Shown here: positions 1 through 22,000 of the stretch, piece by piece
Position numbering within the stretch: the stretch's first letter is position 1
Layout of the letters: every line of letters begins with the position of its first letter
DNA from: Ornithodoros turicata
Taxonomy: Eukaryota; Arthropoda; Arachnida; Ixodida; Argasidae
Assembly: GCF_037126465.1 (NCBI RefSeq)
Contig: NC_088204.1
Coordinates: 80,924,361 to 80,988,360 of the forward strand
Length of the DNA: 64,000 nt
Direction: 5' to 3'
The notes under the pieces: model-generated
The model's input: only the letters and a program-made list of their open reading frames with translations
Databases searched by the model: none
Told to the model about the DNA's origin: nothing
Position numbers and translations under genes: made by a program

Positions 1-3000
1 AATAACACCGGGATGTAGACCATGACGTTTTGCGTGACATTGAGTAACTTTTGTGTGACATGCAGGTGCACCTGACTTTCATCGTGTCCACATGGTCACG
101 AAAAATCTTGATTATATGGCAGGTGGAAATCCTGCAACGGAACCTGTTAGTTTGTTTGTTTGTTTTTTCGCAGTTTCGTTGGGAAAGGAAAACTTGCAAC
201 AGAACCCCTTTTTTGTATGCCTGTTAATTGTATTGCAGGGCAAGCGCAACATTTATTTCAATTTTTTTTTTTCTGTTGTGAATTGTGCAGAGTTTCTTTG
301 CAACATTGGTACAAGACATTCACCATTTTTGTGCCATAGAACGACATTTTAAAGAACAACGACAACGAAAACTTTATTTTGGTGACAATGATTGGGGTGA
401 TTCATTGCCAGAAGAGGGGGGGAGGGGGTTTGAAGAATTCTGATAATTGCTGTGTAAGTACTCTTGAATGTGCTGGAATACTAAGAAGGTAGTTTGGATT
501 CCCAGTCGGGAATCCAGTTCTCCTTTCCCTTTCAGCACCATTTTGATCCGTGAAACATTATTTTGGTAGTTTTGTAGTTCTGTAGTTCCCCTTTCTTGTA
601 ACCTCCAGTTTCTCAATCGTTGAAGTTTGCAAAAGCATTCCGTATTTTTCGGCTAATCCAGTTTCCTGGCTAAGTTTTTGAACTTCCTCCCATTTTTCTG
701 TAGTCTCTGTGCCAATAGATTTCATTTTCTATATTTTCTGCTGTTTTGCACCTTGCTTTGTTTATTTGCAGAATGGGCCAAGCCAATCCCGACGTGTGCC
801 GGTTTTAGCGGGAAACCTCTTCGCATGTTCGGTTGTGCATTGGAAGCATGTTGCATGTGAATAGCGGGGACCAGTGGGACAGGTTTTCAAATAACCCTTC
901 TCAGATCAGACTCTCAGCAGCAGCTCATTGGTTGTGTTGCATGGATGACAGGCTCTTAACAAGCTTACCTGTATTTTTTTTTAGTGGAAATTGAATAACA
1001 CTGCATGCATTTCTTTGTCGTCTGCTTGCGTGGGTGTGTTTAAGAATAAAGGCCATATGTGGCAAGACACGTCCGACGGTACAGATGAGACGTATCGGAT
1101 ACGATTTCCCTTGTCCGATTTTTTTCGTTCAGATGCATAGCGCCGGCTCATCAACGTGTGTATGATGTATCGGTGCCGTATTTGAAAACCACCGGGAGGT
1201 CTCGAAATAGGTAAATTGCGAAGCACTGAATTCTTTCAACGAGAAACGTAGCAAAAATTATTGGTCACTGCGTATTAAGGTTTTCCTGTTTGTCGCGCAA
1301 GACTTGCAAGATACATGTACACTTACCGGGGAGGGCAGTACTGAACCATTGTCGTCAACGGAACCAGTCCCAGGTTGGACACTCTGTTTTGTAAAATGAT
1401 CTATTCGATCTTAACTGCTCCGCCAGTTCAAGATGAATACGTACGTTAGAAAGTCTGATGTCCAAAGGTGTTTCGTCGTACATGTGTATAGGCATTGGTC
1501 GCAGCAGCGCAGCAGGAAGTGTTTCTGCTAGGAGATTTGAGTTATACTGTGAAGATTTCTGAGCCCTTCTTTTTTCTGATTTAGGAACTTAAGTAAAGAA
1601 TGAATGCCCCTAAAGCCCCTTCCTGCGTATACCATGTGTGGGAGTTCCCCTTACGAAGATCGACAGAGCTGTCTTGAAAACTGGGGCCCTTTAGGATTGA
1701 AATCTTATGTAAGAGTGAGATTTTTGAGATAATCTTTGGGGTTACGCTGCTTTACTTAACATGAGGATCAAACTCGGGTCACACAGTTTTTAATTTACAT
1801 TTTCTGTATCAAATCACCAATGAATCGTACACTGCGTATCGCGTGATGAAGGGTCGGAGCTAACTAGGGTGCAACGTGGATGTACAGGTAGATACGAACG
1901 TGGACGTGAATCCGTTGAAGCTGTTTTTGTGTGTGCGGTGCAGCATTTTCGTCACTGAGGTCTCGTAAAGCATAACTGAGATGCTCGTAAGCAGTTAAAT
2001 TACCGTTAAATTTTCGTAACAAAGCCAGGAAGCATTTTTTTTTTTAAATGATGCAATGTCATTCTTGCGCGTGTTAAACATCTACAGATTCTCGTCGAAG
2101 CGGAAAAAATATTGGGAGGTCACGATTCACGTGCGTACGGTAGCCGTACGGTACCGTACCGTACCGGTACTGACGGTACAGTAATAACGCCGTTGCCAAA
2201 ATCTCGTGTCATCCTCACTTCTGTAACGTTTTCGGCCACGGTTCCTTTCGTTCCGACATCTAGCTTCTTAAGTAACACGAGCGAATATTTATGTAATCTA
2301 GATGTTGTGTGTGTGTGCTGTACATAATATACACGTTCTGTAACACAAAGATTGCGTACTCTACCAGTACTATGTGCAAACGAATGTCCTTGCATATTTT
2401 GCATAATCGTGCGGCTGCAGTGCTTTGTTGCAGCAAGGCAGCAAGCGGTTCGTGGTCACCGGGAAATATGTGCAGCTATATATATATATTTTGTTTTTCG
2501 CGAGCAAAAAGTTGAGTGTACTCTGCAGCGAGGTGTACAGTCACTATCTAGTGGAAAGCAGACGCGAGGCTTTTAAGTCGCAAGCTTTTGTGAAACAGTG
2601 AACAGTAGGGCATACGAAAGGCGCTGTAGATCACACATCTTCTAATCCCAAGTGTTTGTACATCCAGTTTGTGATTGTTACATCTTTGAACACATTTACA
2701 TGGGGAAAATATATATATATATATATACAGAAATATATATCTAAGCCTTGTTAGAGAAGCTGTACATATTGTGTAAATCAGAGCACTATTTATTCTATAT
2801 TTGTGTGTAAGATTGCACCTGAGCTTGAGTGTGTGTTTTTTTTTTTCCTTCCTTTCGTGGTAACGTCTACCTAGGTTTTTGACGGCATTGGATGATGCAG
2901 TATGTTTCCTTCCTTTTTATAGTTGTTCTCCTTTGTATGTTTTGAGGTTTCTGTACAGAGTGGGAGAATAGAATTGTACAATACGTGAGTAATTTATGCT

Positions 3001-3060
3001 GCTTACAACTGCTGTAAATTATATCCAAATAAACGTGTGTCTCACGCAGCATGCAGTCAA
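1..3060 (+). other. Gene-free; possible 3' UTR of an upstream gene
   Basis: I see no open frame here that resembles a protein family or is bounded by convincing splice sites. The right part looks like a long AU-rich 3' UTR read on the plus strand. There are TGTACATA motifs (Pumilio-type) near 2318 and 2761, an AT dinucleotide run near 2708-2727, and an AATAAA signal at 3028-3033 followed by GT-rich sequence. The coding part of such a gene would lie left of the window. This is inference from composition only. Confidence 0.3.
3028..3033 (+). terminator. Candidate polyadenylation signal AATAAA
   Basis: A canonical AATAAA sits at the right end of the AU-rich stretch, with GTGTGT directly after it as a plausible downstream element. 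The gene it would serve is outside the window, so the assignment is tentative. Confidence 0.3.
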
Positions 3061-3479
3061 GTGTGAGAAGAGTGCATTGGGTTAACACTTAACACGACGA
3101 GAACGCTAACGAGAGACACGGACACAGAACATGTCCGTTGTCTCTTGTGACGGCTATGGCCATGGAAAGCAAGTATGGCCACGAGCAGTGTCAATGCCAC
3201 TTAGATAAACAAAGTCCTATCACTCAAACAACGGGACATAGTCACTAATAGTCCGTCAACCATAGACGTGCTTTCGGTGGCCGTTGCTATGGGGACGAGC
3301 AGCTATGAGCCACTTGGTCAGCCAACATGTAGCCACAGAAAGCCTATGTTTTAAGTCGTCTGCGACGTTTGGCTGAAGCAGACGACGTCCTGACTTTATA
3401 CATGCGTCTATGTGACAAAGGTGTGAGAGGAGATATAATAAGCAGGCCTTCCGTATCTAGGTGGTGTTGGCGCTGTACA

Positions 3480-3625
3480 GGTGTGGACAGGGGGAGTGGT
3501 TAGTTTGTGTCCTGGGCCGACTTCACGGGCAACTGTCTGCAGGAAAACCGCAGACAGTGCAGCCGGTGGTTCCGCCTCCTCTCTGTCCTCGCCTCGACCT
3601 TGTAGCCATCACCACCAGGCGGGTG
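3480..3625 (-). repeat. SINE fragment (tRNA-derived, Ruka-like body)
   Basis: The stretch GTCCTGGGCCGACTTC and the later AAAACCGCAGACAGTGCAGCCGG match, in reverse orientation, the body of the SINEs at 56185-56900 and 63315-63550. Only the part following the tRNA-like head is recognisable. Confidence 0.5.
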
Positions 3626-5831
3626 CCGCGACAGTTCGCCGTAAATTTACCACACGTGCAGTCGGTCCTTTTATTGCACACTGTTTTGATGCAGACAGAG
3701 TGGCGGTAAACACCGTACAGCAGTAGGAGGAAAAGTCAACAATTACGGAGCAAGTGATATGAATCCCATGAGTAAGTTCATAGCACCAGACTCTAGACAG
3801 TGTCCATGTTTTTGTGTGCAAGATTTCTTCTCTCAGGCCAAGGGAAAAATGCATTTCATACTTTGTACATTTGACATACTGTGTGCTTTCTGGAATGTTG
3901 CGACATTGATGCTTCCATGAAGCAGGGACAAAATGAGGCATTTGGCGGACTTGAAGGGTTCTGCATTTTTGGTGGCCCTGGTCATAATCTGATGCTAGTA
4001 CTGCCAGCAGACGTAGAAATGAACTTCCACACTAGTCATTAAAAGTTCTCTTAGTCATGCTTAGAATTAGAGGGAAGGGCCTGATACAAAGGCTACCAAA
4101 AATTCAGGACCCCCTGATATGACAATATAGAGCTATGTCAACTCTTATTCGACATATTTCACGACCTTACGGGAATGCCGCGGAGCTGCGGAGCAATTGT
4201 GTGTAAAATGTTGCTGTAGGGGGGAGAGTATCTGCCAACCTCGTGTAAAATAATTTAACCACCAACAGTAGCGGCCAACATTTCTAAAATCTTCGTCTCA
4301 AAATCTTTCGATTCTAACACCAACAAACATCTGTCTGTGCATGGTCCGAGTTAGAGTACAACCTTCAGTTTTTTTGTTTTTTTTTACACCATTTTCTCAA
4401 GGCATGTCTAGTTTTTGTGAAAGATATGGGAAAACATTCAACATGGCAGCCAAGAATGGGCATGCATTGGCTAAAGCATGCACAAGCTACTGGGTCCAGT
4501 CCCTCGTTGAAAAGAAAGTCTTTCGGAATGAGAGTCTCACGGAGCGGTCGACTGTGTCTCAGGCTTTTTTGTTTCAATTTGTTAGGTAAAATTAGGACTC
4601 CTATATAAGCACGTTCGCATTTGCTTATCTTGAAAAGATGAAGGAATAAAATAACTGTTGAAATAAGTAACCCGAAGAAACGTGGGATGTTAAACAGATG
4701 AGCTTACGGCCTGACCTTCTCGGGTTAAGTTGCGTTCGAGGATTTGGGTGCAAAAGATCGGATGCTACTTTTTAATCCGTAATTTGAGCATGCAGACCGA
4801 CTAATTGGTAAGAGTCTGTCTTCGATGAAAGCAGCTACTCACAATACTACTTAGCCCCCTTGATTGTACATTTTGACAGCAAGTCTCTCGGTTGTGAATA
4901 GATCAGTTGCAAAGTTACATGTGAATACATGATGGGTCATCTTTCTCTCTCCCTCTCTTTCTCTTTGCCCAGTGTTTTTTGTGGCTTTCATCCAAGATGG
5001 ATCTGCATATGCATGTTACCAGGTTCAAGTCATATTTGGTCAGCGTCACACTGGACATCACCTACAGTGCATATTACAGAAAAAAAAAAATTATTTATTA
5101 ATGTATTTTACGGGTTACAGAACTGATCAAAGTTTTAGTCGAGGACGACCAGAGGAAATCAAGCCAATAGACGTGGAATATAATGGGGTACGTAGATAAA
5201 GAATGTAATTGGGTTTTACGAGAAAAAGCGAGCCACTCCACGTGCAATGTGTCAACGCGGCGTAATAAATGCGTGTGTCCACCATGTCTGCCGCTCCGTG
5301 AAAGACTTTTTGCATCTTGCAAGACCCTTTTTGACTAGTCGTTTCCAGGATTTCAACACACATATGATATGGTTGAATCGATATGCAAATTTTCTCTGCT
5401 ACAAGTTATCTTAACAAAGACAATCTCTAGACATCTACGCTATTGACACCACACCTCCGACTCTCGTGTGTTGAGAGAAAAATACGGCATTCTTCTGTTG
5501 GATCAACTCACAGTTTCTACCCTAGCAACAACTGTAAAAGACGCTTCCTAATGCTACGAAGGAAATTGCTACTATAAATAAACCTAATTAAAACTGCAAC
5601 AGTAACTCCATATTGTGTCAACAGACATACTTCGACCTGCATTACGGGGCTCTGGGACAATATGTAGGTAAGTGTTCGCAGCACTTGTGACAGTGGCTAG
5701 GAGAAAAATAAAGTGAGGAAAGTGCTGAACCCATCTTGTTGTTCCTCGTCACTGCCAGTTTAGCCTCTGCAAATCTGTACCTGGACCATCACCAATCGGG
5801 TGCAGTTTCTCACACTAAAACAATATATAGT
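3626..5831. other. Intergenic, no gene seen
   Basis: Open frames are short and show no family resemblance. The only structure noticed is low-complexity pyrimidine sequence near 4940-4970. I can support no further feature. Confidence 0.5.
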
Positions 5832-6181
5832 AGGGCCTGACTTTTTAGGGTTAAACCCGTATCCGCCCGATATTTACCCCCCGAACGAAATCTGTAAAAT
5901 TCGGGTTTAACCCGAATCTACCCGAAAACATCCGGGTCACGTGGCACACTCATAAGCGTGCATTAAAATAAAGATTGATAACATTGCTAAACATTAGTTC
6001 CATGTTAAGACAATTTTTTATTAAACAAAAAAAAATCACCCGAATGCACCCGAATTCCTGACGACAGAATATGCCGTAACGGGATTTAACCCGAATACAC
6101 CCGAATTTTCAAGTGGAAAATATCACCCGATATTTACCCCCCGAATTTGGCCAAAAATAAAACCCGAAAAAGTCAGGCCCT
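5832..6181 (+). mobile_element. 350-bp MITE, family A, copy 1
   Basis: It begins AGGGCCTGACTTTTTAGGGT and ends with the inverted form AAAAAGTCAGGCCCT. The interior is rich in 'CCCGAA/TTCGGG' words. It is nearly identical over its full length to 24012-24360, so both copies are recent. There is no coding capacity, so it is non-autonomous. The superfamily is undetermined; copy 2 has a 9-bp flanking duplication. Confidence 0.85.
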
Positions 6182-7089
6182 ATATACGGCCGTCTCTCCA
6201 GTTTTGATAAAACACGTAGTGACGTCTCTTAATGCTCTGTTCCAACTTTTGGCATGTCTGTATAGCCCATCTGTTGGAAGGTGCGAGTTCCTTTTAAATT
6301 ACGACAATGATTCCAAGTACAAGATCCAAACTTGCCAGTGACTCTACATTCAACACTGGGGTGTTTGGTGTCAGCGCCAAAAGTGAGAATTACCCTTAAC
6401 AAAGATAATTTCCTGCGTAGTTGTCCACCTTGATCTCACATCAACCAGTAACCACAGTAACCGGCCAGTAACCAATTTGTATCATTACCAGCTGTTTGTC
6501 AGGCTCTGGCTGTTAATTATTTTGAATTCAGAACCACCCGCTACTATGATACTGCTATACATTAAATATTTTCCGTGTTTAGAGTATGTATCTATACTAT
6601 TTTGTGCCCTGACTCATTTCTATTTTCTACATATTCATCACCACTGAGCTTAACAATTGAGAATTAATTCAATTTTCGTGACAGCAAACACTGTTTGTAA
6701 CTCCAGGTTTGACTGTATATATATCGGTGTATGTTGTTACACAAATACGCTTCAGGTCTATAACGCTTCCATGCACACTTACAACTTGAGATCATTCATA
6801 AGACTTAGAACATGGTCTCAAAAATTAACCAGTTATATCTACTTGATGACGAAACTTTTAGCACTTGTAGATCCTCGTAACACATCTTCAACAAGTTCAT
6901 AACATTCTCGTTAGAGGGCTTATTTGCTTTCGACGCCATTGCCTCTCCATCAGCCTCAACTGTGTCCCACACACGACCATGACCCAGATGTCTGCGTCAT
7001 GCATGTCCAAAGCCGGACATGAAGCTCGGCATGCAGCATGTGCGCACTGTACATGCAAAACTGTGCAGAAGCATTGGCCTTGCGTGTGT
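6182..7089. other. Intergenic, downstream of RINT1
   Basis: This lies 3' of the RINT1 stop codon on the minus strand and may include its 3' UTR. No clear AATAAA was found close to the stop. Nothing else recognisable. Confidence 0.5.
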
Positions 7090-15149
<8,060 letters not shown>

Positions 15150-16045
15150 TCTGAACGGCCCTGATGGGTTTATTGCGAGGTAGTTTTCAAGCTCTTGCCA
15201 TCTTGCATTTACACGTCGCCATTTTTAAACGTTTGTACTGATTAAGCCACTGAGCTTCCGCGCAGCTACGACAGTTTCGCATTAATCGAAAATCGATGCC
15301 AAACCATCGAGATTTTGAGAAGAAACCCATCGAGTTATTATATTTTTACGTACGCTGTGATAAAATTGAGAGGATAAATAACATACACATATCTTCTGTT
15401 CTCAGTATTTGATAATCACGAAATACGAATACACCGTCAAAACTGTCGTTGTGGTTGTGACTTCTTGTGACGTCGGAGCTACCGAGTAAATCGCTGGAGG
15501 GAAGCGCTTGTTTTTGTTGACTGTGAACAGTGACCCACATTAATTTGTGCGAAAGCTACGAAGGATAACATTCACCTCAAGCTTCTGTCTCGTTTTCCTT
15601 GAACTTCAAATTGTAAGTCTGCATTGACTCATTCGTCACTTTCGATTGTCATCCAATATGGCTATATGATGACATTGAGGGTTCCTCTTGCATCTTTCAC
15701 ATATGGACGTTTCGGCTGAGTTTCTGAGGCTGCCCTTCACTGACCGTTTCCTCTAATGAATACTTTTGTCGGCGTCTTTCGTCCTGTCGCGGTTTTGTCG
15801 CGCGCCACTTCCAGTGATACGCCTTATCAGAGAAGAGCGCCTCCGCAGCTGATCGGGTTCTTGCAGTGTTTTGGTTTCGTGTCCAGACATGCTACGTACA
15901 CAGCTCTATGAGTCAGCCCAATCTTTTTCGTGTTTCTGCGTTGCAACGTACCTTGATTTCACTTATGCGTGATTGTTTTCAATTTCAGGAAAATGACTTT
16001 ATTACGGACCAACTCTTTATGAAGCTAGCGTAGGAAGTTTCGAAA
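15150..16045. promoter_or_regulatory. Divergent promoter region RINT1 / GTPBP1
   Basis: The two start codons point away from each other and are 896 bp apart. This suggests a shared bidirectional promoter. A TTTCAATTTCAG acceptor-like site at ~15988 could begin a 5' UTR exon of GTPBP1. No TATA box stands out. Promoter function is inferred from gene arrangement only. Confidence 0.5.
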
Positions 16046-19000
16046 ATGTCCGCAATAGTCGATCAAACTCCAACCACTGCAAAGTCCGTCGTTGATCTCT
16101 TCACACCAAACATCGTACCATGTTCGAAAGATGAAAGTGTCGACTGCGATGGTCTGACTGAAAAGGTGAGCTCGTTCCACAAGTTGTTCTTCAACGCATG
16201 TGTAAAGTATTGCTACGGTTTTAATGAGCTTCTTCCAGGATGTGTAAGATCTGCACACTTGCAACACAAGGACACGATGTGTGAAGCTTAACGTTAGGCA
16301 TGGGCGAACAGTGGGTGTGTTTGTATTCAATACATAAACAGCATTGAGAGACATGCGCCATGTTCAATGATGTCGTCCCACCAACTACCCCAGCCAGGGA
16401 TTTTCTTCGCACACCCAGAAATCTCCTGTTGAACGCCCCCCCGGGGAGGGGGGGGGGGTTGACCCTTTAACTCTCCGAAATGTGCTCGTTCGTCCTGTCT
16501 TTTCTTGTGGTTGGTCCAAGAATTATGCACACACGTCGCCGCCTTTTGCGTTTCGAAGTTACGAATCTTATTTCTTCAGCTGTCCCTTAAGTTCATCTAG
16601 GACATATTTATCGAACTTTCGAGTTTCACGGAGTGAATGAGTCAGTGTGCCAGTAGCCTCATATTCAAAATACAACAAACTGCACAATCAAACCTGTTAA
16701 TAAAAGACTGATGTTTACGGGGGACTGTATTTTGCGGAATCAAATCGTATTACACGGTGCGACCAAACTAAAAGAACAAGAAAATGACGGAGAGAAAGGA
16801 CAAACAAAAAGAGACTGGTGTGATTACAGAAATATAACTTTGCAAGTGTACGTCTGCATGCTTGATCAAACTCTGGAAAGTGTTGAGAATGCACCATGAG
16901 GGTCCCCGTCATCGGCTGGCATATTAGCCTCAGCACGTGTCAGTACCCCGCCTGAGTTGAGTGCTTACCGACAGCTGTGGCTTTTTTTCTTCATAACAAT
17001 ACCAGGTGCGTTGCACCGATCACCATTTTTATGCACCTGCCTTCAGAAGGGTGTCTATTGCCGTCTTCGACCGTCTACATGTAGTACAGCGCTGCTTGAA
17101 CGACGACAAGGGGGTACACCCCCCTACAGTATGCCAGCACCCCCCTCCTGAAAAAAAAAAAAGAAAAATTATCCCTGACCCCAACACACTGCAATCGTTA
17201 CCAGTAAGTCGACGGTGCTTTCAATGCAAGCAGACGATGTGTGACGCTTCATCCCAGGCAGGGGTGTATAAGGGGTGCATTACATTACACATAGTGGAAC
17301 GTATCTTCAGTGCATCCAATATGCACAGTCACTACAAGCCAGTCATCTGTGAAATTCTGTTTGTAACGCAAAGAGTCTTTCAGTGACACCGTAAGGGGGT
17401 GTCTTTGTGAACTAGTCGTATAACAATGCCAGGCCCATTTTGAGCCCATAACGTCTGGCTAAGCAGCAGAAAAGAAACACAGACAAGGGTGAGTAAAAAA
17501 TGCTGATGGAATGGCTACTCCTTCTTTTTTTTTTCTTTTTTTTTGTACTCACCCTTGTCTGTGTTTTCTCTGCTGCATAGCCAGACATTACGGATTAGCA
17601 CCAACTGACCATTTTCACCTTTTCCTTCACCTTACAGGACCAAAACTAGCGTGAAGTTTCTCAGCTTTTCATTGTACAGCTTGGGACAAAAGTTCACGGA
17701 ACACGGCACTAACGTATTTCTTCATCGGGACCTCCCCCTTCTAGATATTACGAAGAGATCGAATAGGAAACAGGTGACCGGATATTCTGCCCGTCCCTCA
17801 GTTTGTGTGTCCACTCCTGTTTGCCTCTAGGGTGTCACCCAAATAGAGAAATGTGACACTCCGGTGTTCCGTAAACTTTTGTCCCAAGCTGTACCTTGTA
17901 GTGCGCTTCTTCTTGTTAAGAAGAGTGTTGACGGGAATTAGAATGCTTCTTTCATATATATATTTTTTTAAAATTCCAATTACACTTTGAAAATGTGCTT
18001 CTTTCGTGTCTGTATCTCGTGTGCTCCTGCCGACATGCGACTGTTACAAGTTATCATCACACCGTCTTATTGCTTTTAAACAGACATCATTGGTAAGCCC
18101 CAGCGAGGAGCAGTATGACGCCCTCACGCGGCAGCTGTCGCAGCGGTTGCGAAGAGGTCACGGAGAGGTCATCTACGAGATTGGATGCGGAGGTAAATAA
18201 TATGAAACAAAACTTTTAGGTTCAGTCGTGGTGTTATAGTGAGAACGTGGGCTCGACACATGTTACGGGAATCAATAATGCGCAACACTTACCGTAACGT
18301 CCGCCAAGGGACCTTTGGAGGTATATTGAAATAAATAAATAAATATACGTAATTGTAGCTGCGCACAAGGAAACATGGGATGCGCGCACATGGTCATCAC
18401 CTTACTTTATGTGTGAACCACGACCTTCTAGATTCACGATCTTCTAGATGTTATTTCTGTTACTGTTATTGTTGTTTCCTGGTCCAGGTACCTCGTCAGG
18501 CTTATGCCTTTTGTACCTGGCCCACATTTCTGCGGAAATGAAAATAAATATATAAATAAAAAATAAATTTTAAAAAATGTCGTAATCGGCAACCCCTATG
18601 AGGAGCTCGTCCGCACGATCCGCTAGGGGCAGTGCTACTCGTCGGCCTGCGAGATCTGCATCATGATTGGACGATGGAAATTTGAATTTTGAACGCGCAG
18701 AAGTGGACGTACGGCTACCGTAGCAGACGACAGCTCCTATGAAAACTTGCAGAATGATGATGATAATGAACTTTAGAAAGAAGCATCTCCCGTGGGACAT
18801 CCACCGCTTGCGCAAAGAGGCTAAAGTACGCCGAAGTACAAAGTATTGCAGAAATTGCGGAAGTAATAACCGGGACCTACCGTAGCAGACGACAGAAATA
18901 GATCCCATGGAAACGCGTAGAATGATGATGATAATGTACTTTAGAAAGAGGCATCTCCCGTGGGACATCCACCGCTTGTGCAAAGAGACTAAGGTACGCC

Positions 19001-22000
19001 GAAGTACAAAGTATTGCAGAAATTGCGGAAGTAATAACCGGGACCTACCGTAGCAGACGACAGAAATAGATCCCATGGAAACGCGTAGAATGATGATGAT
19101 AATGTACTTTAGAAAGAGGCATCTCCCGTGGGACATCCACCGCTTGTGCAAAGAGACTAAGGTACGCCGAAGTACAAAGTATTGCAGAAATTGAGGAAGG
19201 AATAACTGGGCCGATGAGTAGCGCCACCACTAGCCTTCAGCGCGGTGCTGGGAAGGGGTGCCTATGACATGGTAGCTATAATCTAGAAGGTTGTGGTGGG
19301 AACACGATCAGTATAGCTTTGCATAACATTTCCTTCATAGAGCATGGAGAATCAGGGTTGTCGAGCGAGGAGATGGAAGCGTCTGTGGCTACGCTGCAAA
19401 GCATGGCCACCACGTTAGAGGCCGACTGCGTCCTCCTCCGAGAGCGCAAGACGGAGGGAGGTCTCATGGCTGAATACCTTGTCCGGAACCGTGCCAACGA
19501 AAATGATTTTGTCGAAGTGAGGTAAGATCTTAAAGGCAAAGCAAAGGTACTAGATGTAAGTCCCGCGTAGTACCCCGTCGAGCTTTTGTTGGCACATTCT
19601 CTGAAGACGTTGGGATGGCAGTTGAAAGATGTGTGCAGTGGGGTGTCGAACCGCATAAGAATGTGCCAACCGCATTTTGGAACGTGACGAATTTCAAAAA
19701 AATATTCGGCGGGTGTTTTTCTGGAAGATTCCGAAAATGTGGAACTCTGCCTATAGCTAAGAAGCAAAAATCCCCGTTCACAAATCTGGGTGGTGTTTGT
19801 GTTCAACTTCATGAAAGTCGCGGATGCAACGGAAAGAAATGGAGAGTACAGAGCCTCCCACACTCCTAGTCCGCTTCATTTACGACCATGTGTGCAGGGT
19901 GATCCGAAACCAGTTCTCAGATAACATCACAGATGGCGCTTGTGCCGACGTCAGATCCGGAACCGATCTGAACCATTGTTGTCTTGCTCCGGAGCTGAAC
20001 TGGAGCTGAACCATTATTCTCGAATCGGTACGAAAACTGGAACGCAAAATGTTTCGGTTCGACACCCTGCTGTGCAGGTTATCCAAAGTGCTTGAGCTTG
20101 CCCGTTGCCATGTTAGCGAACATTATCTCAAAATGGGGAGATTGCACTGGAAAGATATGTGCAATATTATTCAAAGTGCTCGCCTGCTGCCATGTTAGGG
20201 AACATTGTCCGAAAATGTGGGAGCAGCATAGCATAGGGATACTAATGTCTGAAGATAGCGATAATGCAGCAAGTGATGAGATATGTTCGTCTTTGTTTTT
20301 TCTACTTCTGGAAGGTTAGTGTAGTATCAAAACGCCTTTTTCCAAAGTTGATTGGATAGCAAGGAGTGTATCATATCGTGTGTCAGTCAGACATTCAATG
20401 GTGGAGCAAAGGCAGGTATCGTGATAACATAGATAGTATCGAGTATTATCAAAGATGAAGATTAAAAACTGTCCTCAGGTAGTGCATGGGTGTGACCTTC
20501 GAAAGCTTTGTTGCGTGGATGAGTAAATACAACCAATCTCTACGGTCACAACATCATTGGTGATGCAAACCAGAGTTCGAGGTAACTCGTTACAAGTAAC
20601 TCGTTACTGTAACTAAGTTCCTTTTTCTGGTAACTTGTAATTTAACTCGGTACTTTTGCGCCGTGGTAACTTTCAGAGGAACTCGTTCCTTTTTCAGGTA
20701 ACTTTGCCAAAGTACCTTAAGTTAAGTTCCAAGTTACTTTTAACCAGGGTGTCGAACCGAACCCGAACCCGAACCGAAAACCGTACCCGAACCGTTATTT
20801 TTGCCGGAACCGAACCCGAACCGAAATTTTCATGACACTGTTGAACCCGAACCGGAGCAGAACCGTAAAAAATAATAGCGGTAACCGGTTCGCAACAAAA
20901 CGGTTCGGACATAAAAGAAGTCAGCATAAGAGTTCCTCTCTATCCCCGAACGAAGACACGTTGGTATCATCATCACGCGCCTATATCATGGATTTCAGAA
21001 ATTTTCACCTAGCAGTGAGACGACGACGTATAGTAAGTATACTTTCAGCGTCTTTTTAACATGTTGAAGCGCAGTTGTCCTTGTGAGCGCCGCGGCTAGC
21101 GCCTCACGCACGCGGTGCGGCATCTACTCTTCAGAGACGAGGTGCCACGCGGACGAATGAAACAGGAATGGAGTAGGCCAGTTATGTAGCTCTACAGGAT
21201 CAAATGCGAATAAGGATCAATATGCGATCAAATAAGCGCCCAAGATTTCCCTTTACACGTGAGCAGTACAAATTAAACAAGTCAGGAACATGAGAAGTGG
21301 AGAAGGAGCGTACGCAGAACGGTGCCTGTTTGATTGGTCGTGGCTTGAAAAGTAAATGTGGTTCTGCTTATTGGTAGTGCAGTTGTGTCGTGACATATTG
21401 CCTTTGTGTTGTGGATTAACTAGTACACTGCTGTGAGCTCGGACAGAGTAAGGCTGGCAGGCTTATTTTCGACATGCTTCAGTACGGTTTCAGATCGATT
21501 CACGTTGCGAAGGCAGTGTGCCGGCTAGTACTGTCGTCTATGTTACGCTGTCCATCTTATTAGGCTTCCTTTAAGTGTATCTTGCTGGCACTGTGCGTGT
21601 GAAAAAAAGATTTTGGGAACAGAAAGTAGCAGGACTACACCGCTTCAACAGCGTGGACTCTATTTGCAATAAGTGTTCATCCATTCCTCATTTCTCTCGC
21701 TAAAGGGCTACCTTACCGCTAGAGACGTCAATGCAGACAACAGCAGTAAGCTATTAGCCACGCATGTCCTGATAAAAGCAGTTTTATGGAACATATAAAA
21801 CGGAAGCGTTGAACCGGTTCGCGAACCGGTTCGGGGCTGCGAACCGGTTTGCGAACCGGTTCGATTCTTGGCGTGGCCGAACCGGAACCGAACCGGAACG
21901 AAATCAAAACAACGCGAACCCGAACCCGAACCGTACCCGTATTTTTTGCGGTTCGACACCCTGCTTTTAACTAATTTTTCATTCACGTCCCCATATTTTC

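Noticed and set aside
18570..19151. 193-codon minus-strand open frame with an internally repeated peptide
   Set aside because: It is generated by the 168-bp tandem repeat, whose length is divisible by three; there is no family resemblance and it lies in an intron.
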